From Clostridium tagluense (lineage in GTDB: Bacteria > Bacillota > Clostridia > Clostridiales > Clostridiaceae), in assembly GCF_003865095.1 (NCBI RefSeq), contig NZ_BHYK01000002.1, positions 195,940 through 259,939 on the forward strand: 64,000 nt of DNA, given 5' to 3'. The notes below the pieces were generated by a model, which saw only the letters and a list, made by a program, of their open reading frames with translations, ran no database searches and was not told the DNA's origin. Shown piece after piece: positions 1-7,953 of the stretch (position 1 is the stretch's first letter; each line of letters begins with the position of its first letter). Both the position numbers and the translations under genes were made by a program.

Positions 1-186
1 GGTGGTGGTCTAGTAACAGTAATGGTAAGAGGTGACGTTGGTGCTGTAAAGGCAGCAACTGATGCAGGAGCGGCTGCTGCACAACGTGTTGGAGAATTGA
101 TTTCTGTTCATGTTATCCCTCGTCCACATGCTGAAGTTGAAGCTATTCTTCCTAAAACTCTAAAGATAGAAGAAGAAGCAAAATAG
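1..186 (+). CDS. Bacterial microcompartment shell protein (BMC domain), 3' end only
   Basis: The reading frame is open from base 1 and ends at TAG 184-186, giving the last 61 residues; the start lies outside the window. The visible part contains [13 protein letters not shown], then a helix [13 protein letters not shown] and the strand VHVIPRPH, followed by a short acidic/lysine tail. This is the C-terminal half of a hexameric BMC-domain shell protein of the EutM/PduA type. Such proteins tile the facets of polyhedral organelles that enclose aldehyde-producing enzymes. The downstream CCG Fe-S protein, PocR kinase and alcohol dehydrogenase fit the edge of a microcompartment locus. The substrate of that locus cannot be read from this fragment. 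Confidence 0.9.
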   Translation, partial: GGGLVTVMVRGDVGAVKAATDAGAAAAQRVGELISVHVIPRPHAEVEAILPKTLKIEEEAK

Positions 187-230
187 ATTGCATGTTGCCA
201 TTTAAACAAATAATGGTTGATTATTAAATG

Positions 231-285
231 TAGGGCTGTTGCACAACTAAAAAATATTTAGGGTGTAACAGCCCTAATTTTTTTG
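231..285 (+). terminator. Intrinsic terminator after the shell gene
   Basis: AGGGCTGTT-CAC and GTG-AACAGCCCT form a stem around an A-rich loop, followed by TAATTTTTTT. It closes the upstream microcompartment transcript before the next gene. Confidence 0.8.
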
Positions 286-348
286 TTAAAACTAAAATGC
301 GGCTTTCCAAACTACCGACATAAGTCAACACTAAAGGAGGGCAAAATT

Positions 349-1002
349 ATGAATCAAGTATTTGCACCAGGCTGCACTTTGATGTTATACAAACCGAAGC
401 TTGTAGATAAACTTAAAATGATTATAGTCTCAGAGTTTGGCGAGATGCCCACACTTTTGACTTGCTGCTTTCACGATCCTAAATTGGATCAAGGTACACG
501 AGTAATTACTGTATGTTCAGCTTGTGACAAAAGTTATAGAGAATTATATGAAGGAATCAGAGCGGTATTATTTTGGGAGGTACTGGCTGATAGTGTGACT
601 TTCAATTTCCCTGACTATAAAGGCGTAGAAATGGCTATACAAGATACTTGTTACAGTCGCAAAGAGGAAAGATACCTGAACGCCATTCGTAAATTGTTAG
701 CGAGAATGAATATAAAAGTTATTGAGCCTAAATTAGCAGGGTCCAAAGCAATTTGTTGTGGGGACCATTTTTATGGAAAGCTACCTGTAGAACAAGTCAA
801 TGAGCTGATGAAAAAACGTGCACAGCAAATGCCTTGTGAGGAAGTTGTGGTCTCTTGTGTTTCCTGCATCAAATCCATGTACATTGGGGGAAAAAAACCA
901 CGATTTATTATTGATTTGTTGTTTAGAGAAGATACACTAACAGATAATTATGAAACTCAGAGTTGGCACAAACAAATGGAAGCCTTTATTGAGGCACATT
1001 AA
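349..1002 (+). CDS. Cysteine-rich CCG-domain Fe-S protein (HdrB-like)
   Basis: A 217-residue protein. I place the start at ATG 349 because AAGGAGG lies at 334-340; a longer frame reaches back to 283 but has no ribosome site. Cysteine motifs are APGCTL, LTCCFHDP, VCSACDK, QDTCYSR, AICCGDH and VSCVSC, the paired pattern of CCG domains found in heterodisulfide reductase subunit B and GlpC-like proteins, which bind unusual Fe-S clusters. It is soluble, with no membrane segment. It is shorter than classical HdrB (about 290 residues). Its place next to a shell protein gene suggests a redox helper of the microcompartment locus, which is inference. Confidence 0.65.
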   Translation: MNQVFAPGCTLMLYKPKLVDKLKMIIVSEFGEMPTLLTCCFHDPKLDQGTRVITVCSACDKSYRELYEGIRAVLFWEVLADSVTFNFPDYKGVEMAIQDTCYSRKEERYLNAIRKLLARMNIKVIEPKLAGSKAICCGDHFYGKLPVEQVNELMKKRAQQMPCEEVVVSCVSCIKSMYIGGKKPRFIIDLLFREDTLTDNYETQSWHKQMEAFIEAH

Positions 1003-1087
1003 AAATTTAAATAATTGTAAAGATATGTGACTGGAATGCATGAGGTAGACATAAATATACTAAAGTGTAGCACAGTTTAAAAAATAT

Positions 1088-1140
1088 GTTTAAAATCCAC
1101 AACTAAGGCCTATACAAACCTTGGTTGTGGATTTTAAATA
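1088..1140. terminator. Bidirectional terminator between convergent genes
   Basis: AAAATCCACAAC and GTTGTGGATTTT pair, extended by TAAGG/CCTTG, with A/T tracts on both sides. It sits between the plus-strand CCG gene and the minus-strand regulator pair. Confidence 0.75.
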
Positions 1141-1156
1141 TATTAACACCGCAAGT

Positions 1157-1927
1157 TTAATCCGACGGTTTTGACGCACATATATGTTTTCTATACTTAT
1201 TGGGAGTCATGTTCATTTTCGCACAGAATACTCTGTTAAAGTAAGACGGATCCGAGAAGCCACATTCAATTGAAATCCGGTAAGCGGGATAATTAGTTGT
1301 CTCGAGCAACCTGCAAGCATATTGAATTTTTAAATTAATTACATATTCTGTAAATGCAACACCCATTTCTTTTTTAAAAACATGGCTGAAATATTTGGGA
1401 TTCATAAACGCCTTAGATGCAACTATTTCTAAAGTCAATCTTTCTCTGAAATGCTCTTTAATATATTTTATGGATTCTTCGATAAAGTTATGAAGGTATT
1501 CCTTGGGCTCTGTGCTTTTTTCCTCAGGCACAGCCTCCACTAGCACAGGAGATTCGGCTACCGAGTCCAGCATTTTGTGAAAAATATGTTTGAAGGCGTT
1601 GGGCTTGATGGGCTTTAATTGGTATTCGAAAACCCTAAGTCTAATAGCTTTCTGTGCATAGGGAAAGTCGGAGTAGGCGGACAAAACGGTGATACACACG
1701 TTAGGCAGAAATTTTCTGATCTCCGCAATGGCACTCAGACCATCCATTTCAGGAATCATTACATCCATTATGATAATGTTCGGTCGATACTGCTTTGCTA
1801 GTTTGACGGCCTGAACCCCGCTTTCGCAGGTCAGTAGCCTATCTTCGGTGGAAAGATCCTCCAGTACAACTGTTTTGAGGAACTCTTGTTCAAGCATTTC
1901 ATCTTCCACAATTAAGACTACAATCAT
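1157..1927 (-). CDS. AraC-type response regulator
   Basis: A 256-residue cytoplasmic protein. The receiver domain covers residues 1-120, with acidic residues E8/D9 and the phospho-acceptor Asp55 in IIIMDVMIPEMDG. A C-terminal AraC-family double helix-turn-helix covers about 150-250 (KEHFRERLTLEIVA, then ISIECGFSDPSYFNRVF). Its start overlaps the stop of the kinase gene by four bases (ATGA), so the two are translationally coupled. By position it probably controls the neighbouring microcompartment or alcohol dehydrogenase genes in response to the kinase ligand. The family call is firm; the target genes are inferred. Confidence 0.9.
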   Translation of the reverse strand: MIVVLIVEDEMLEQEFLKTVVLEDLSTEDRLLTCESGVQAVKLAKQYRPNIIIMDVMIPEMDGLSAIAEIRKFLPNVCITVLSAYSDFPYAQKAIRLRVFEYQLKPIKPNAFKHIFHKMLDSVAESPVLVEAVPEEKSTEPKEYLHNFIEESIKYIKEHFRERLTLEIVASKAFMNPKYFSHVFKKEMGVAFTEYVINLKIQYACRLLETTNYPAYRISIECGFSDPSYFNRVFCAKMNMTPNKYRKHICASKPSD

Positions 1928-3123
1928 AGCGATACACCCCCAATAGGGTGGGTAGGAATAGTTATGGTAACGGTACTTCCGCTATAGTCAGATTTTACTA
2001 TTGTAAGTCCGTATTGTTCTCCGTAATATCGTTTTAGACGTTTGTCTGTATTCCAGAACCCTAGACCTGATTTATTTTCAGACTGTTGTATGTTCTGCAA
2101 AACATCCTTTGGAAAACCGTTTCCATTATCCATAATGGAAATAACGATTTCGTTTTTATATTCTTCAGCATAAATACTGATTTTACCTCCGTCCCGCTTT
2201 GGAGTGATACCGTGGATAAGAGCATTTTCAACAATAGGTTGGATAACCATGTTGGGGATTCTGTAAGACTTAATATTCTCAGGGATATCGCTGTCATATA
2301 CCAGACGATTTTTAAATCTTACCTTCTGGATATACAGATATTTCTTAATGTTGTCAATTTCGGCACCAATGGTGTGAAGCTGGTCATCTTGTTTTAAATT
2401 GTACCGCAGTAAATCGGAAAGGCAATAGATAAGTTCCTCCGTTTTAGAATGCTCAAAATATGCAATGCGGGCGATACAGTTCAAGGTATTAAACAAAAAA
2501 TGGGGATTCACCATCAGGGACATGTTTTTAGCTTCTAAATCGATGATCTTTTTCTCCAGTATGTCCTTTTCAATGGACAGCCTTACCGCATCTAGATCGG
2601 CATGACTGACGCTTTCGGATAAGTCAAGAGAAATATTTTTGGCAATGTGGCCACACAATTGCTCATGTACTTTAATTTTATTTGATTCCACGGTTTTCAG
2701 CGAGAGAATTGATTTGGCTATAAACTCCAATTCAGGAGTTTTATCCCTTTGGAGGGACTGGACATCAATCATGAGTTTTTGATATTCATTACCCTCCAAA
2801 TATGTTTGTACACCGCCTATATAACCCACAATTTTATCCTGCACCTTTATGGGAAAGAGAATGTTTTCAAGCCCGTATCGGCAGACAAATCTATCCTCAC
2901 CGCTGGGCTTTAGGCGGCATTTGTAGTCTGGGCATACCCCACCTTTATTTTCCTGGCATATATAGGTACAAAAATCCGGGGATGGAATAAACTCAAACAA
3001 AATATCTCCATTTGTATCTACTAAAAATAGGGAGAGATCTGAGAGAGATAAAATACTCATGTAGCGGGTATATAAAATATTGGAGGCTATTAATTTTTTC
3101 AGCAGATTATTAGTTTTATTCAT
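1924..3123 (-). CDS. PocR-domain sensor histidine kinase (LytS/YesM type)
   Basis: A 399-residue protein without transmembrane segments, so a cytoplasmic sensor. Residues about 20-165 form a PocR-like ligand-binding domain with Cys52, Cys56, Cys64, Cys69 and Cys81. A His_kinase domain follows, with the phospho-acceptor His208 in NPHFLFNTLN. The HATPase is shown by QPIVENALIHG, DNGNGFP and GLGFWNTDKR. AAGGAG precedes ATG 3123. PocR domains are known to sense small hydrocarbon ligands such as propanediol, and they often regulate microcompartment loci. Here the signal is probably the substrate of the adjacent compartment; which one is unknown. Confidence 0.88.
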   Translation of the reverse strand: MNKTNNLLKKLIASNILYTRYMSILSLSDLSLFLVDTNGDILFEFIPSPDFCTYICQENKGGVCPDYKCRLKPSGEDRFVCRYGLENILFPIKVQDKIVGYIGGVQTYLEGNEYQKLMIDVQSLQRDKTPELEFIAKSILSLKTVESNKIKVHEQLCGHIAKNISLDLSESVSHADLDAVRLSIEKDILEKKIIDLEAKNMSLMVNPHFLFNTLNCIARIAYFEHSKTEELIYCLSDLLRYNLKQDDQLHTIGAEIDNIKKYLYIQKVRFKNRLVYDSDIPENIKSYRIPNMVIQPIVENALIHGITPKRDGGKISIYAEEYKNEIVISIMDNGNGFPKDVLQNIQQSENKSGLGFWNTDKRLKRYYGEQYGLTIVKSDYSGSTVTITIPTHPIGGVSL

Positions 3124-3299
3124 GCTTATAGCACTCCTTTTCTGCCATGTAATTTATATTCAAAAGAAAAAAATGTTGAAGTTCTATGGGCTTAAAAGTC
3201 TCTTTCGAATCTGATTATGGCTTATTAATTATTATAATGTACAATAGTATAAAAGTAAACAATCAGCGATATGTTTTTTCGACGAATTTCGTCAAAAAA

Positions 3300-3330
3300 A
3301 GAGGCTAAAACTCAGGTTTTAGCCTTTTTT
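3300..3330 (-). terminator. Terminator of the alcohol dehydrogenase gene
   Basis: AGGCTAAAAC and GTTTTAGCCT form a 10-bp stem with a four-base loop. T tracts on both strands let it work both ways; it lies 36 bases past the dehydrogenase stop. A 13-bp palindrome GACGAATTTCGTC sits just beside it at 3280-3292. Confidence 0.8.
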
Positions 3331-3365
3331 TATTCTATTTCATTCTTTATGATTTTGGAAACTTA

Positions 3366-4505
3366 TTAATAGCATTTTTGATAGATATTAATAAGATCTT
3401 CCTTAGAAGGCTGCCTTGGATTAGTTGGTGTACAACGATCGAGCATGGCTGTTTCGGCCATATGCGAAAGCGATTTTTCAAACTCACTTTGATCAACTCC
3501 AAGCGCACGAAGATTATCTTCGACCCCCAGAGCTTTTTTTAGTCTACCTACAGCCTGAATGAAATTCACAGCGCCTTCACGGTGCGTTCTGGCTGGAAGC
3601 TGCAGAACCATTGCTAGTTTTGCATACCTTTCGGTAGCATAACCGTTGGCACTTCCCCTTAAGTCGGCGTTATATTCCATCACCGCATTAAGCAGGAGCG
3701 CATTGGATCGACCGTGAGCAATGTGAAAAGTAGCTCCAATTGCGTGGGCTAAACTGTGATTTATGCCAAGATTCGAATTTGTAAATGCCATTCCTGCCAT
3801 GCAGGAAGCGTTTTGAACACGATCTCTCGCATCGGAATCCTTCACGTCCTTGTAAAGCTTCTCAATGTTCTCGAAGATCAGTTTTACTGCTTTTTCTGCA
3901 AGAGCGTCTGTAAAGTCAGTTGCGTTTGTGGAAACATAGGCTTCGATGGCATGAACCAGGACATCTATGCCAGTATCCACAACCACACGCTGTGGAACAT
4001 GCTGAATACAGGTAGAGTCAAGTATGGCGATATCTGGTGCGATAAACTCATCTACTATGCATACCTTTTCCTTACCGGAAGTAATAACGGCAAAGTCCGT
4101 TACTTCTGAGCCCGTTCCACTTGTGGAGGGAATTGCAATAAACAGCGGTTTTTTCATTTCACCACCAGCTGCGCTTTTAAGCTTCCAGGAAAAATACAGA
4201 ATTCCCTTGGCAGTATCAATGGCAGAGCCTCCGCCCATTGCAACTAGTACATCTGCATCACTTTCTTCGTATAACTTAAGCCCCTCTGCAATTACATTGA
4301 CATCCGGATCAGGGCGCACCCCTGAAAAAACAACGGAGCTTATTCCCGCCTTGCTTAGGTAATCTACGACATTTTGAAGATATCCTAACTTTTCCATTAT
4401 GGAATCCGAGACAATAAATGCTCGGGAGCCAGTAATTTGTTCTAAAACCTGTATGGATTGCTTATTAAAATAAACCTTGGATTTCAGTTTAAACGTGTCT
4501 TCCAT
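3366..4505 (-). CDS. Iron-containing (group III) alcohol dehydrogenase
   Basis: A 379-residue NAD(P)-linked alcohol/1-propanol/1,3-propanediol dehydrogenase family member. Visible hallmarks are the GGGSAIDTAK nucleotide site, the PSTSGTGSEVT motif, and metal-binding residues in DVLVHAIEAY and HSLAHAIGATFHIAHG. It is full length for the family. AGGAGGT precedes ATG 4505. In microcompartment loci this enzyme reduces the aldehyde to an alcohol and recycles NADH. It is transcribed divergently from the kinase-like gene and ends in a terminator, so it is probably monocistronic. The exact substrate cannot be assigned. Confidence 0.9.
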   Translation of the reverse strand: MEDTFKLKSKVYFNKQSIQVLEQITGSRAFIVSDSIMEKLGYLQNVVDYLSKAGISSVVFSGVRPDPDVNVIAEGLKLYEESDADVLVAMGGGSAIDTAKGILYFSWKLKSAAGGEMKKPLFIAIPSTSGTGSEVTDFAVITSGKEKVCIVDEFIAPDIAILDSTCIQHVPQRVVVDTGIDVLVHAIEAYVSTNATDFTDALAEKAVKLIFENIEKLYKDVKDSDARDRVQNASCMAGMAFTNSNLGINHSLAHAIGATFHIAHGRSNALLLNAVMEYNADLRGSANGYATERYAKLAMVLQLPARTHREGAVNFIQAVGRLKKALGVEDNLRALGVDQSEFEKSLSHMAETAMLDRCTPTNPRQPSKEDLINIYQKCY

Positions 4506-4802
4506 GATTTTTACCTCCTATATCTTTGCTACTACAGTAAGACTTATTTCCAGTAACTAAAATGACTGATAATATATGATAGCATACAAAACAATTAGTT
4601 TATTGCAGATTCAATATATAGTTTTAGCACTATTGTATCCAGTTAAAAGGAAACATTGTACAATATTGCTTTTCTTGAACAATGGCTACTTTAAAGCTGT
4701 GATTTTTTCATTTCTTCTTTTTTGATATAGAAATGTGCTATAATAATAATATATTCAATATTTATAAAATAATAAATTAATATATGTGTGGTGGGATTAT
4801 TA
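4506..4802. promoter_or_regulatory. Divergent promoter region; extended -10 at 4736-4744
   Basis: About 300 bases separate the minus-strand dehydrogenase from the plus-strand kinase. TGC-TATAAT (4736-4744) is an extended -10 element for the plus-strand gene. I see no clear operator and no open frame worth calling. Confidence 0.5.
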
Positions 4803-5717
4803 ATGGAAATGGAAGAATTAGTACAAAAAAAACTGCGTCTCGTCTTTAATGACGATAGCATTATATTCGATAAATCCCGTTTTGCGGGCGGACTTACCAA
4901 TTACAACTACTTTATGAATATCAAGGGAACTGAATATGTTGTACGGCAACCGGGTGGCATGACCAATAAGATGATCGACCGAAAAATTGAAAAGATCAAC
5001 AATCGCATGGCCTCGGAGTTTGGTCTGAATTGCGAGTGTGTTTATTTTGATGATGAAAGCGGTATTAAAATCAGCGTATGCATTAAGAACAGCAAAAATA
5101 TTGCCCTTATTGATCCATGCTGCATTGCGAACTTGAGAGCTGTTTCTGGTCTGCTGAAAAAAACCCACTCCAGCCCAAAGCATTTTCCTAATTCCTTTGA
5201 TTGGCAAACGGAGCTTAATAAATATGAACAGATTATCCAAGACCTTAACGGCGGTTTTTTCTTTGACTACGCTGCACTTAAAAAAGAATTGGTTGATTTT
5301 ATGGAAAAAAATATTAAAAATACAATTTCTGTACCTTGTCATAATGACACAGTGCCTGAAAACTTTGTTGTGGATGAAAATGGCAGAACTTACCTTGTAG
5401 ATTGGGAATATTCTGGAATGAATGATCCAAGCTGGGATGTGGCGGCTTATATCCTTGAATCTAGACTTACCGAAGAGGCAATTCAATATTTTCTTTTGGA
5501 CTACTATGGCCAATTTCTGACGCCAGGAGAAATATTAAAAATAAAATGCTACATGGTAGCGCAGGATTTGCTTTGGATGGTATGGGCCATGATTAGACAC
5601 TACAGTGGCGACGATTTTCTTGACTACTGCTGTGCGAGATATGAACGCTTTCAGAAGAATGTCAAGGCAATTACGGTTTCAGGAGATTGCTCTATTGCCG
5701 ATATGGTAAAGAATTAG
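4803..5717 (+). CDS. Choline/ethanolamine kinase-like phosphotransferase (LicA/APH fold)
   Basis: A 304-residue protein starting at ATG 4803, seven bases after GGTGGGA; frames reaching back to 4788 start at GTG. The glycine-rich GGLTNYNYFM, the YVVRQPGGMTNK segment, the Brenner motif CHNDTVPENFV and the metal motif YLVDWEYSGMNDP mark the aminoglycoside-phosphotransferase/choline-kinase fold. The spacing matches LicA-type choline kinases, which phosphorylate choline with ATP in the cytosol. The next gene encodes a membrane transporter, the arrangement of lic-type choline kinase/permease pairs. Ethanolamine or another amino alcohol is a possible substrate. The fold is certain, the substrate is inference. 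Confidence 0.75.
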   Translation: MEMEELVQKKLRLVFNDDSIIFDKSRFAGGLTNYNYFMNIKGTEYVVRQPGGMTNKMIDRKIEKINNRMASEFGLNCECVYFDDESGIKISVCIKNSKNIALIDPCCIANLRAVSGLLKKTHSSPKHFPNSFDWQTELNKYEQIIQDLNGGFFFDYAALKKELVDFMEKNIKNTISVPCHNDTVPENFVVDENGRTYLVDWEYSGMNDPSWDVAAYILESRLTEEAIQYFLLDYYGQFLTPGEILKIKCYMVAQDLLWMVWAMIRHYSGDDFLDYCCARYERFQKNVKAITVSGDCSIADMVKN

Positions 5718-5763
5718 GAAGCCATAACGGTTGGTAGAGTAAGCGTTTTTGATGTTTGAAGTG

Positions 5764-5829
5764 CACCCCCTAAATTGAATGGACACAACTAAAAAAGAGT
5801 TGTGTCCATTCAATTTAGGGGGTGTTTTT
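5764..5829 (+). terminator. 27-bp perfect hairpin with T tail
   Basis: Bases 5764-5790 and 5798-5824 are perfect inverted copies with a seven-base A-rich loop, followed by TTTTT. It can end the kinase transcript. The stem is about twice as long as the other terminators here and begins CACCCCCTAAATTG, which resembles insertion-sequence ends. Confidence 0.7.
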
Positions 5830-6200
5830 ATGGTAAATAAACCATAATTTTCTCTTATGATGGCTTGATTTAAACTATTAGTGCAATAAAGTAACGATAG
5901 TACAAAAACTTCAAAAAACTGGCGGATATAATGCAGTAAAAAATTGCACTTTATGCCATGAAAAAATCTCTTATTAAGTTATATTAGTAGGGGGCGTGTA
6001 AGCTGGGGCCGGCATTCGTTGTTAGGGAAAACGGTTTCTAAATTCCCCCTAAGTAAGGTTAAATTTTAAGGAGATTAAAGTTGCATAAAACTCTGCAAGA
6101 AATTTCTAATGACTGTGTTAAGAAAAGGGGTCATTATAAATTATAAATTACAATTTAATCATAATATACTAAAAATATTTAGAAGAAGGGGGTTTTGTTT
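5830..6200 (+). other. Leader region of the transporter gene, possible structured RNA
   Basis: No convincing gene. A GC-rich patch at 5990-6050, unusual in this AT-rich context, contains TAGGGGG and a matching CCCCCTA about 50 bases later enclosing GGGGCCGGC. This could be a folded leader of the downstream transporter mRNA. It does not match a riboswitch that I recognise. A short open frame at 5895-5985 with CTLCHEK is unsupported. Confidence 0.3.
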
Positions 6201-7292
6201 ATGAGCGAAGTGACAGGAACAGTTAGTGCATCGGCAATTGCTGCTAAAAAGAAGCTATCATCACAATTTTACAAAAAGGGTATATCAATCGCTTTATTCT
6301 CAGGTCTTATGTATGGATTTTATTCAGCATTTTTGACATTAGGTATGTCTAAGGGGGTTTGGGGTGAGTGGTATGGTACTAACACGGCCGGTTTATCAGC
6401 TTTTGTTATTACATATTTACTAGGTGCACTTGGTAGTGCGGTAAATGATACTTGTAGTGCTGTTTGGGCATTACTTTATGCAGGGGTTAAAGGTAAACTT
6501 GGAGATTTCTTTAGATGTATTAATACTACTCCAGGTCGAGTGATGATCTTAGCGGCTCTTATAGGAGGTCCTATTTCCAGCACAGCTTATGTTGTTGGAC
6601 TTCAGATGGCTGGTTCAATAGTTATTCCTATTACTGCCCTTTGTCCAGCTATTGGTGCTATTTTAGGTAAAATATTATTCAAACAAAAATTAAACAAGCG
6701 TATGATGGTAGGCATTGGTATTTGTGTTCTTGCTAGTTTTATGATTGGTAGCACAAGTATTGGTGGAGATGCACCAAAAGGTAGGTTCCTGGGTGTTTGT
6801 ATTGCTTTCATAGCTGCTCTTGGTTGGGGCTTTGAGGGTTGCGTAGCTGGTTACGGTACATCTATGATTGACTCTGAGATTGGTATTACTATCCGTCAGA
6901 CAATATCAGGTCTTTCAAACTTAATTATTTTAATTCCTATTTTTGGTATAATGGCAGGTGGCGTTAAGATTTCAAATGGCCTTGTTGTTCAGGCGTTTAC
7001 AAGTGGTCCTGCTATGATTTGGTTTGCTGTAAGTGGTCTTTGCGCATTCGTTTCGTATATGAGTTGGTATAGGGGTAACAGTATGTGTGGTGCCGCTCTC
7101 GGTATGGCGTGTAATGGTACATACTCATTCTGGGGACCGTTCTGTTGCTGGATTATACTTGGCGTATTTAGCGGTATGAAAGGTTGGTCGTTACCTCCTA
7201 TCGCTTGGATGGCTGCTGTATTAATGATGGTTGGTATCTTAGTAATCTCTATGAATCCAATGGACTTGCTTAGAAAAAAGGAGGTAAATTAG
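6201..7292 (+). CDS. DMT/EamA-type membrane transporter (LicB-like)
   Basis: A 363-residue integral membrane protein with about ten hydrophobic segments. I chose ATG 6201 because GAAGGGGG lies eight bases upstream; a TTG at 6195 is in frame but too close. The segment ITALCPAIGAILGKILF followed by KQKLNKRMMVGIGICVL is typical of EamA-domain drug/metabolite transporters, which have two five-helix halves. It is longer than LicB choline permeases (about 290 residues). Following a choline-kinase-like gene, it probably imports the amino alcohol that the kinase phosphorylates. The next gene starts two bases after its stop, so they are cotranslated. Confidence 0.65.
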   Translation: MSEVTGTVSASAIAAKKKLSSQFYKKGISIALFSGLMYGFYSAFLTLGMSKGVWGEWYGTNTAGLSAFVITYLLGALGSAVNDTCSAVWALLYAGVKGKLGDFFRCINTTPGRVMILAALIGGPISSTAYVVGLQMAGSIVIPITALCPAIGAILGKILFKQKLNKRMMVGIGICVLASFMIGSTSIGGDAPKGRFLGVCIAFIAALGWGFEGCVAGYGTSMIDSEIGITIRQTISGLSNLIILIPIFGIMAGGVKISNGLVVQAFTSGPAMIWFAVSGLCAFVSYMSWYRGNSMCGAALGMACNGTYSFWGPFCCWIILGVFSGMKGWSLPPIAWMAAVLMMVGILVISMNPMDLLRKKEVN

Positions 7293-7293
7293 T

Positions 7294-7560
7294 ATGAAAG
7301 CTCTTAACTATGCTATTTTAAAACATTTCACAAAAGTTAAAGAAGCTTGCGCTGAAGACGTTATTGAAGCTTTAAAAGGCGAATATGCTAATTTCAAAGC
7401 GTTTAATAGAGATGATGTAATCGCAGCTTTAATGACAGCTGAAGCTAATGGTCTTCTTGAAGAAACGAGATTTAATATGGATAAGGCGGATGTCTTAAGA
7501 GTTTACTATCATGCAAACGAAGAAGGCGCAGCTACAATTAATAAATACATTAAAGACTAA
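7294..7560 (+). CDS. Small helical protein, partner of the transporter
   Basis: An 88-residue protein starting one base after the transporter stop with AAGGAGG just upstream, so the two are almost certainly cotranscribed and coupled. It has no membrane segment and no cysteines beyond one. The pattern (a helix to about 25, then an FNRDDVIAALMTAEANGLLEE helix pair and a short beta-like end YYHANEE) resembles a winged-helix module. I do not recognise the family. It could be a regulator or a cytosolic accessory of the transporter. Confidence 0.7.
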   Translation: MKALNYAILKHFTKVKEACAEDVIEALKGEYANFKAFNRDDVIAALMTAEANGLLEETRFNMDKADVLRVYYHANEEGAATINKYIKD

Positions 7561-7569
7561 TAATCAGGT

Positions 7570-7622
7570 AAAGAGCTAGGGGCAAATTGGATATAAAACC
7601 AATTTGCCCCTAGCTCTTTTTA
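7570..7622 (+). terminator. Strong terminator after the transporter operon
   Basis: AAAGAGCTAGGGGCAAATTG and its exact complement form a 21-bp stem around an eight-base loop, ending in CTCTTTTTA. Confidence 0.85.
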
Positions 7623-7677
7623 GTTCAACGTATGTAAATTCTAATGCTAGATTTTCAACCTCTATTACTAGCTTAAT

Positions 7678-7782
7678 TTATGATTCGCTAATTTTACCTA
7701 TAAATTCCTTTTTTTTTATTGATTTCGCTAAAATTTTTATTTCATTTTTATCCTCCGATGTAGTATAATTTTTACATGACAT
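7678..7782 (-). CDS. Possible 34-residue protein behind a SigD-like promoter
   Basis: An open frame of 34 codons on the minus strand: ATG at 7780-7782, TAA at 7678-7680. A GGAGAGGG ribosome site lies nine bases upstream, and a SigD-like promoter stands a further 25 bases up, giving a leader of about 33 bases. The product is lysine-rich and hydrophilic (SCKNYTTSEDKNE, then KSIKKKEFIGK) with one cysteine and no membrane segment. I do not recognise it. The complete promoter, ribosome site and frame make it more than chance. A motility-linked role is inference from the promoter type and the neighbouring chemoreceptor. Confidence 0.45.
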   Translation of the reverse strand: MSCKNYTTSEDKNEIKILAKSIKKKEFIGKISES

Positions 7783-7821
7783 AGAATCATTCCCTCTCCG
7801 TATATTTTTATCCATAGAACT

Positions 7822-7849
7822 ATATCGGCGAAATGGTTTTATTCTTTTA
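7822..7849 (-). promoter_or_regulatory. SigD (flagellar sigma)-like promoter
   Basis: On the minus strand TAAA, 16 bases, then GCCGATAT. This is close to the known SigD/FliA consensus (TAAA, 15-16 bases, GCCGATAA). It points away from the chemoreceptor gene, towards the 34-codon frame. Confidence 0.55.
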
Positions 7850-7953
7850 CATTATTTTGTAAGGGTAGTTTGAAACACGTAATATAATCAAGCATTGTAT
7901 TTTGTCGAACTATATTCAAAGGATAATTTAATTATTTTAAGGAGGGGATTTTA

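Noticed and set aside
4818-5513. A 231-codon minus-strand frame opposite the choline-kinase-like gene
   Set aside because: The plus strand has clear kinase motifs; the reverse frame has no domain or ribosome site.
5890-5985. A short frame ending CTLCHEKISY, as a possible haem protein
   Set aside because: No start codon with a ribosome site and only one CxxCH-like site; chance in AT-rich DNA is likely.
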